From the NCBI GenBank assembly GCA_045837725.1, contig JBEWZL010000216.1, forward strand, positions 186,001-250,000: a DNA stretch of 64,000 bases, in the 5' to 3' direction. Positions within the stretch are counted from its first letter, which is position 1. Each line of letters starts with the position of its first letter. The notes under the pieces were generated by a model. The model was given only the letters and a program-made list of their open reading frames with translations. It was not told the DNA's origin and ran no database searches. Positions 57,495 to 64,000 of this stretch are shown one piece after another. A program made the position numbers and the translations under genes. The DNA comes from Vermamoeba vermiformis (lineage: Eukaryota > Tubulinea > Echinamoebida).

Positions 57495-59489
57495 CTACAA
57501 CTGCAATATTTGCAGCTTAGGCAGCTTTGATTTGATTGCGTGATTATCTAACTGATTCTTGTCTTCGATCGGATTGTTCGTCAAAACCAATATTCTGAGC
57601 GATGTAAATTTGGTAGCTTCAATAGTCGAAGAAATACTATTACTGTCCATTTCTAATGATAATAAGTTCGACATCGATGATATCGATCTCCATAGTTCAT
57701 TTGTAACGCTATTTTTGGCGCCGAACAATTTTTCCAAATTAGGAAGGTCCAGATGCGACGGTAATTTTGATATTTTGTTATCGCTGAATGATAATTGCAC
57801 CAAATTCGTTAATTTGTTGATATTTGAATCGATCTCCGTCAAATTATTGCTCGATACATTCAACGAGCGTAAGTTGACCAGCGTGAACACCGCATTTGGC
57901 ACCATTTCAAGTTTGTTACAGCTCAAATCTAAGAACTGTAATAACCTAAAGTCTATATTAGGCAAGTCCTTCAATCGATTTTGAGTCAAAGTGAGTGATT
58001 CAAGGTGTGTCTGTTTGAGCAAAAGTTGCGGAATTTCATCCAGTTGATAGTTTTTCAAGCTGATCTGATTCTTTGGCCAGTAAGTCTGAATACCTCGCGC
58101 AACTATACAATCGCCATATGACTTCTCTAAAATTATTATAATCAGTACAAAATGAACAAGATAAAGTTTTGAAGTTGTTTGGCCGGATTTGTCAAAAAAC
58201 GTACCGTTCATAAAGTCCCAAGCTAAGCGTGGAACGGGAGGTCCTTCGGGCTCGGATATTTTTTGAAACAGCTCCTCGTTCAATTTGTTCAATTGTGGGA
58301 GACGCTGTAAGTTGACCAGATTCGTCAACATCTCGCAGATCAACTCGTCCAAGTCACGCGATTTCGTGTTTATCTTCTCGATCTTTTGAAATACTTCTTT
58401 GAGTGAATGACTAAGTGATTGAAGTGCTTCGAGTTGATCCGCTTCGTTTGACGCAGATCCGGATGTAGATCCGATACTTGACGGAGAGAAAACTAACTTT
58501 AACGCCTCTTCTTGATGCTCTTTCATGAATCCCAAGAATATGGATTCAGTGAAAAAGTCTGCAAATGATTTTTGAGTCGTAAAGCATTCAATGAACTGCG
58601 ATACAATCTTCGGAAGTCCAACCGAGAAACTCGAATCAGCAATCGAAATTTCGATCTTTGCAGGTGAAATACTTTCTATAAATAGTGCTATCCAATGATT
58701 AGGACCTCCAGAGACTATAAAGGCATGAAATTTCTTCGTGCCAGCTTTCAACTGTTGGATCGTGCTTGAGATCTCATTTACTCTATCAACTTCCATCAAA
58801 TTGCTATGTAAATATGATAATTCTGGCATAAACGTAATATGCGGCGTTATTTTTTCAAAGTCAGAATGATTTTTGATCAAATATTCGCCATAGCAAGTCT
58901 CCATCACGTGCGAACTGATTTCAGCTTCTGTCCTAAACATAATATTAACCAAAATACTATACTACTATTAATTTTATATACTACACCAGAGATAATCGTT
59001 CATAAAATCAACTTGAGCTTGTTCTGGAGCGTTCTGCAGCAAAAATTTATACCAACGATGAAAATCTTGCCAGTAATAGTCTTCATCTATTAAAATATTA
59101 TAATTCGAAAATAATAATAAATAGAAATTAAATGCGACAAGCTTACCGTTGAAATTGACAGTGGAAGTCGGATTTAAGCTCCACTCAAGCCAGATCTTCG
59201 CATTATGAAGCGCGTGATACCCGCACATCGAGCTGCTAGCTTGAGGATAAACAGATAACACATTAATCTGTCAAAATAGGCATTAGTAAGCGAAGGAATG
59301 GCTCGGACAATAAATTGATTTTTTTTTTTGAATTGTCCTGCAATCAGATCGAGTTAAATAGCGTGGAATTAATACGCTACTAGTGATTTGGATTTTATTA
59401 ATTTGCTTTAAAATTTCAGGCTTGTCGTCTAGCAAGAAAACCGAATCTGATCGAGACATCAAGACACGCACCTTACTACTACGTTCCAT
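57495..59489 (-). CDS. papain-like cysteine protease (deubiquitinase-like) fused to leucine-rich repeats
   Basis: About five exons: 59,489 to about 59,376, about 59,273-59,149, about 59,085-58,979, 58,935-58,206 and about 58,121-57,495. The N-terminal part contains SSMCGYHALHNAK (probable catalytic Cys), later SGGPNHWIALFIE (probable His) and ISIADSSF (probable Asp), in the C-H-D order of deubiquitinase-type papain folds. The fold family is not certain. A helical segment follows (SHSLKEVFQKIEKINTKS). The second half has eight or so leucine-rich repeats, such as LESLTLTQNRLKDLP, LRSLNVSSNNLTEI and LLSLEMDSNSISS. The likely role is cleavage of ubiquitin or a related modifier, with LRRs choosing targets. 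Confidence 0.75.
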
Positions 59490-60380
59490 CCTCTGATTTA
59501 CTTGTCGTTCACCATATTTAGTCAATTGAATTTGAAGCACAAGCGGCTAGCATTTGTGGTTGAATGGTGCTACGACTTATTCGTTTGCCAAAAACAACGA
59601 CGCAGTAACTTTTGCTACTTGGCAGTCTCAAGTACACCTTTTTCGATTTTGTCCATTTATTAGAACGGCGCCGTTCTTTACCGCAACACTGGATGTCGTA
59701 ACGACGATCTGCTACTTCGGTAAGATTAGGCTCGTAATGAAAACTACAATAGGAGAAACTTGAGTAAAGTTCAAGATAGGATTGATTTTACTCGTCGTTC
59801 TAGAATAGCCAGCCAGTACAGAAGTTAGTTGGCCGTTGTAGAGTACAATTAATTGTACTAAAAAGGAATATGAAGAAAGCACGTTGAAAATACGGGCATT
59901 AGTTTCGCCGGATAAGCACCGCTGATATTTGGCATGAGTCGACGAATCTTACGATTGTCATAGCAATAACTAGTAATGCAGTTCACATTTGTCGGCAAAT
60001 TGAGCGATAACATTGCCAAGGTTACTCTGAAGGAAAGAAAAAAGATCCGGTTGGAAAGGTTCACCGGTCGAAGAGGAGCGTAGAGAATAAATCATATCGC
60101 GTATTTATCATGAGAGCTAAGAAACAATTGTTTTAGTCGGGTTACTAAACTAGGCAAATTCCAATTCTCAGCGCGAATAAAATTTAACTGGGAATGTACC
60201 GTAGAATTCTGAAATAATATGAAATGCAAAAGGTATCTTCATTAATGTATAAGCTCGTTTATGTAGGTATTTGTAATGAAGAAGATCCGCAACCTTTAAA
60301 TCAAAATTAAGTTATAAAAATATACAACTGCAAAGTTTATCGCCGTCGAGCATCTCACTTTTATATGGCTTGATTATAAA
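59490..60380. other. intergenic region with two perfect palindromes
   Basis: No gene is confidently supported. Perfect palindromes lie at 59,662-59,677 (AGAACGGCGCCGTTCT) and 59,842-59,859 (AGTACAATTAATTGTACT). A minus-strand stretch near 60,020-59,865 could be a coding remnant after a TTCCTTCAG acceptor, but no start or partner exon is visible. Confidence 0.35.
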
Positions 60381-60605
60381 TTAATGCTGAATAATTCCTC
60401 GGAAAATAAAGTGCGGCTCTGTACATCTAACAAACTAAATCTGAGTGATCTTCTCAACAACTTACGCAATTTTAGTATCCCTTCCGAACTCGAACTGGGA
60501 GGGAGGGGGTCTTGGTCGGCGAGTTCTCGGTCTTTGTGTCGTTGTGTTGTAACTGGCGGTAACACCTTCTGCCTTCGTCGGGTCCAAGATGGTCAATATT
60601 AGCAT
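60381..60605 (-). CDS. possible small two-exon protein
   Basis: From ATG at 60,605 the frame runs through an Arg/Pro-rich stretch (RPRTRRPRPPPSQFEFG) to a GTAAGT donor. A short 39-nt intron ends TTTGTTAG, and the second exon reaches TAA at 60,381. The protein would be about 63 residues. The plus strand also has an open frame here, so the choice is uncertain. No family is recognised. Confidence 0.25.
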
Positions 60606-60752
60606 TTAGTAGAATCTTTCGTCTTCTTCAGCGTAGAGGCAAAAACAAATATTAGTCAAAAAGTCAGCACGAGACAAACACCACGACAGGCACCGTGAAG
60701 TGCTACAGCTATAGTAATATAATTTTGTAAATAATATTAAAAGCTAAGAAGA

Positions 60753-62415
60753 ATGATATCGAGGTCACTGGTAAGATCGAGGAAAATTAAAACCCCTTCT
60801 ACCCTCAAAAATTAATTAAAAAATCTACGGATAATTATATTGATATATTAAGGATATTTGAGTGGTGTTATATAATAATGGGTTGGTTTAATGCACTAGA
60901 ACAATTTTTTGACTATTTTTTCTAGTTGCTTCAAACCCTGGCACGCGCCACCACGCGACACCCTTCTAAGCGGCCTATTAGTCGTTTATACAGCACCAAT
61001 GGCAATGATAATCCAGCAGAAACACAAACAAACCGCGTACCAAGGTAAGTTAGGCAGAAATCGACAGATGCCCGTTACTTTTTGTAATTCAACGAGCTTA
61101 ATCCTTGATATTATAGGCACTTCTTGGCTATATTTCCTCCAACAATAGCGTTGGATGCGATCGAAAGAGCCCAACAGAAGATCAAGAAGGACATGCCGAG
61201 TAAGTGATTAGAAATCATTGGTTCTTTACACCTAAGTATTGATAACGAGAGTGTATACCATACAATAATATTAAGAATCATTTAAAACTATTAAATCACG
61301 GGATGTCTTAAATCTGCCGAGTTGACGCGTAATAATGCACCTCGCTTGAACGACAAGATTAAATTATTTACTAAAATAATATTTTTAGCGTATGAGCTAA
61401 ATATAATATTGCCCGGGAATAGAATAACTTAAATTTGTGCGTGACGTTTTCAAACACGCGTATCTTTTGAATCAAAGTCCGTGATTTGCGTATTTTTAAC
61501 TTTAGAGAATTGCAGATTCCAAACTACGATGGGTTAGTAGACCGAACATACACTTAACGCTCAAGTTTTTTGGCGCTGCGCTCGCTGATCCAAAGGTTTA
61601 TCGGTATGATCTATTCAACCCCCCTTTTGACAGATCTGTCAGATCCAGGCTTACCTGGCATGCTTTCTTTAGGGAAACCACACAAATGATAGACGAGGTC
61701 GTGGCCACCATGGACCCGTTCGAAATTGAAGTTAAAACTGCCGGAGTGTTTCCCAGATGGGACAAACCTCGCATTGTAAGTAAATTTAACCGAATTCAAT
61801 TTCGTGAATAGTTCTTAATCCATGTCGGTTGCACGCGCAGCTATGGCTGGGAGTCGATAAAGGCAAAGAGGAGTTGCGAGAGTTGCGAAAAAGATTAGAA
61901 AAAGGCTTCAAAGATCTCGGATTGAAAGAGGAGGCGGGAGAAGAGTCCAAATTCTCACCACATTTCACTATCGGCCGTTGGAACGATGTCTATGTCAAGT
62001 CGTTACAGGTGTCGTACCATTTCCGATTGAATTTGATTTCGAAATTGCTCATCTGGACAGATTCTTCCAGATCTCGACCTAAATCTGGATAAATTTTTAT
62101 TTGTGCATTATTCGTAGGGAGAAATCGCCAAAGACGCGACCGAGACAGTGCAGTACGTTAGCTCCTTTACGGGTAAGCTCTCATATTAAGTTTTTCGGCT
62201 CGATTACTAGATTAGGCCTTGCAACTTTTTACGCGCTGGATCTTACTCCCGGGTAATACTAATCATTTAATATCGATGCAGTACGCGAGACATTATTGAT
62301 CAACAGCGATCTGAATCCAGAAGAGCCGATTTACACTCCCGTGCACTTCTCTCGTACAACCAAGGAGCAGATCGGGATTAGAAGAAGATCTCGATACCAA
62401 CAAGACGGAAGATGA
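60753..62415 (+). CDS. 2H phosphodiesterase, LigT/ThpR-type RNA 2',3'-cyclic phosphodiesterase, probably mitochondrial
   Basis: Seven exons keep phase: 60,753-60,770, 60,926-61,044, 61,117-61,199, 61,516-61,775, 61,841-62,008, 62,118-62,172 and 62,282-62,415. The N-terminus (MISRSLLLQTLARATTRH) is Arg/Ser/Leu-rich without acids, as in mitochondrial presequences. The domain starts HFLAIFPPTIALDAIE. The two H-x-T motifs are present: HLTLKFFG and HFTIGR. Strands after the second motif (YVSSFTVRETLLINS, then YTPVHFSRTT) fit the family end. These enzymes open 2',3'-cyclic phosphates at RNA ends. The short first exon decides the start and was chosen because it completes the presequence in frame. 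Confidence 0.85.
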
Positions 62416-62882
62416 TCGAATCAACATACCGATGGCCATAAGCACGTGTTTATGTCTTTGTTTGCTATTGAATGACGCCTCAGAGATAAATATCACGTTG
62501 GAATAATGACAGAAGATTTTTTGGTCTAATTTTAACTCCACCGCTGAATTTCGTCAGATCTATAAAGAATCTACCTAAGGGACGACTCCTAAGCGTCGGT
62601 TGAACGTTCTTTAATCCTTGGCAGCGGATCTACTCCAGAAACACAAAGATCCGGCAGATTTTTGAGATCACCCGACCGCCAACGTTATGATGCCTTCTTA
62701 CCAGCACTCGATACTGAAAAACGGAAGAGCGTCATGTCGGGACATTGGGGTGTAATTGCTCCTATTTTTGTTATGTTTCCAAATATAGAAGTGGTTTTTT
62801 TTCTACCTTTCCTTTTCTTTCATTTATTCAAACAAGACAGAGAGCAAGAACATAAGAGCCGAATCGGTTTTTGTTCGGCAAA
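62416..62882. other. intergenic spacer
   Basis: This is the 3' flank of the 2H phosphodiesterase gene and the upstream region of the RAMA gene. Inverted GATC-containing words occur near 62,620-62,670. No coding feature is supported. Confidence 0.35.
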
Positions 62883-64000
62883 ATGACTACGTCGCACCAC
62901 GTTACGCTCAAGGACTTGCTGGAGCTTGGTCTGATCAAGAGCGGAGAAGAGATCACGTTCAAAAACGAGCAAGGTAAATTCTCATTTCGTCTTGCTCGGC
63001 TTTTGAGTTTCAGATCGATACCAAGAGCCGATAAAAAGACAAGAGAGAGTGACATTTCCACAAATCTGAATCATTTCTTAGTAAATGATTCTTTCTGGAA
63101 TGACGATCTTTTTGATCTAATCTGACCGATCTGTTTACAGGCCTTATCTCCGACGCTGGTAACATCAATTACAAAGGACGCGACTTCACTTCTTTGTCCA
63201 ATTGGGCTAAGGAGGTTGCTTCCAAGATGGGACTAAGTAAACACTACAATGGATGGAAAGTTGTTTACATCAAGGACAAGCCTCTTTCGTACTTTAGAGA
63301 TCTATTCTATAGCATGAAGGGAGAGGGCAAGCCGATATCAATTACAATGGACGATGAGCCCGTGCTCAAACGAAAGCGGAGTGTTAGTGATATGTCGCAC
63401 AAAAGGCCGCTGATGAGCTTCGCGGATTCTGATGAGGAATTCGACGAAGAATACGACGACGGAGACATGTTTATGCCTCGTAAGCGATTCAGAAGAGACA
63501 GTGTCGCCTCAGCCACAGAGGTATGCTTCCCAAACGAAATAATTCAAGTTGGAGAGGAAATTTCGGAGGTCCGTAGATCTTGATCTAACTTGCTTGCTTT
63601 CAGGTTCGTTCCTTTAGCGCTCCGAATGCCAATGCTTCGACAGTTGTGGCAACCGCAAAGCCTGCTCAAGCTGGCGCGAGTCCCCCAACGGCTGCTCGGT
63701 AAGTTCCATCTTAAGAGATGCGATTGTCGTTTGCGAAAACATCGCCGTTTACCGAAAATTTCGAATCTTTACCATAACTATTGCTAAATCAAGTTGTTCC
63801 CAAGAGAATTATACTTTCGTTCGAGGGATCAAAAGTTGCAATCTAACATACTTGCAAAGGTCTGGAAAGAATAATAGCAAGATGAAGCGCTGCGACATGT
63901 GTGGTACCACGGTAACTCCTCAAGTAAGTCTAAGAGTCCTTTACACCATCTGTGGGTCCAGCTTTTTATCTCCCGCCCCTGGAGATTACTAAAAAAAGAC
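62883..64000 (+). CDS. RAMA-domain protein with Cys-rich (GATA-like) finger, partial
   Basis: The gene starts at 62,883 and runs off the right edge. Exon 1 and the exon from about 63,141 together encode a RAMA domain: VTLKDLLELGLIKSGEEITF, then DFTSLSNWAKEVASK and KVVYIKDKPLSYFRDLFYS. RAMA domains occur beside DNA methyltransferases and in chromatin proteins such as MPND and are proposed to sense modified DNA. An acidic stretch (FADSDEEFDEEYDDGD) and a basic patch (RKRFRRDS) follow. A later exon (63,820-63,927) holds CDMCGTTVTPQ, which resembles the first half of a GATA-type zinc finger (CxNCGTTxTPxW). The rest is beyond the window. It is probably a nuclear chromatin protein. Confidence 0.75.

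Noticed and set aside
59554-59763. Open plus-strand frame near 59.6 kb
   Set aside because: It ends at a GTAAGA that could be a donor, but there is no partner exon, no recognisable domain and a palindrome lies in the middle.
59858-60064. Minus-strand frame after a TTCCTTCAG acceptor-like site
   Set aside because: The peptide looks partly protein-like but no start or upstream exon can be joined. I treat it as an unsupported remnant.
1-64000. Retrovirus-like, LTR, Polinton or other capsid-bearing element
   Set aside because: I looked for reverse transcriptase, integrase, protease, capsid and long direct terminal repeats and saw none. The mobile elements here are DNA transposons or derivatives.
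1-64000. CRISPR array or bacterial operon
   Set aside because: There are no regularly spaced identical repeats, and the short introns, splice signals and gene families show a eukaryotic nuclear origin.

Overview
This is a gene-dense nuclear segment from a eukaryote. Nearly every gene is cut by short GT-AG introns, many of 40-120 nt. Intergenic DNA is AT-rich. Genes lie on both strands with spacers of a few hundred bases. I see no operons, Shine-Dalgarno sites or CRISPR arrays. The gene set suggests a free-living amoeboid protist, most like Amoebozoa: tyrosine-kinase-like (TKL) kinases fused to RCC1 or C1/F-box domains, many F-box proteins, an S28 peptidase, divergent Ras-like GTPases, a Rnl2-type RNA ligase and a BRCT-WGR-PARP. 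The lineage is an inference; no single gene fixes it.

Layout. 0-3 kb: a gene edge running off the left side, a non-autonomous inverted-repeat element and one small minus-strand gene. 3-11 kb: a C1/TKL-kinase/F-box gene, a small gene and an F-box/ankyrin gene, all plus strand. 11-14 kb: a secreted S28 serine carboxypeptidase on minus. 14.6-19.7 kb: a 5.1-kb DNA transposon with perfect 37-bp terminal inverted repeats and an 8-bp target duplication; its intron-rich transposase resembles the P-element/THAP9 group. 19.8-30.2 kb: an unknown beta-rich protein, an F-box/LRR gene, a secreted protein whose intron holds a TA-flanked MITE, an RCC1-propeller/TKL kinase with one exon per blade, and a receptor-like membrane protein. 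30.3-33.9 kb: three tandem Ras-like GTPases with degenerate switch II. 34.1-35.2 kb: a sterol desaturase/hydroxylase-family enzyme. 35.9-42.9 kb: two paralogous F-box genes in tail-to-tail orientation. 43.3-48.8 kb: VPS41 and a VIT1/CCC1-type iron transporter. 49.3-53.8 kb: an RNA ligase and a PARP with a tRNA-like gene inside its first intron. 54.2-57.3 kb: a tandem pair of intronless F-box-like genes. 57.5-59.5 kb: a cysteine-protease-like/LRR fusion. 60.8-64 kb: a 2H (LigT/ThpR-type) phosphodiesterase with a presequence, then a RAMA-domain protein with a Cys-rich finger that runs off the right edge.

Themes. Ubiquitin-ligase adaptors dominate: seven genes carry an F-box or F-box-like segment. 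Endolysosomal trafficking and metal handling (VPS41, VIT1-like) sit beside each other. Between 49 and 64 kb there is a loose grouping of nucleic-acid repair or modification functions: RNA ligase, PARP, 2H phosphodiesterase and a RAMA protein.

The most unusual signal is compositional. The CG dinucleotide is almost absent over sharply bounded stretches of certain gene bodies (about 8.65-11.07 kb, 16.65-19.1 kb, 38.04-39.5 kb and 40.8-41.15 kb), while the 5' exons of the same genes are CG-rich. This looks like a footprint of CpG methylation over multicopy genes and the transposon. I found no reverse transcriptase, integrase, capsid or LTR signal.
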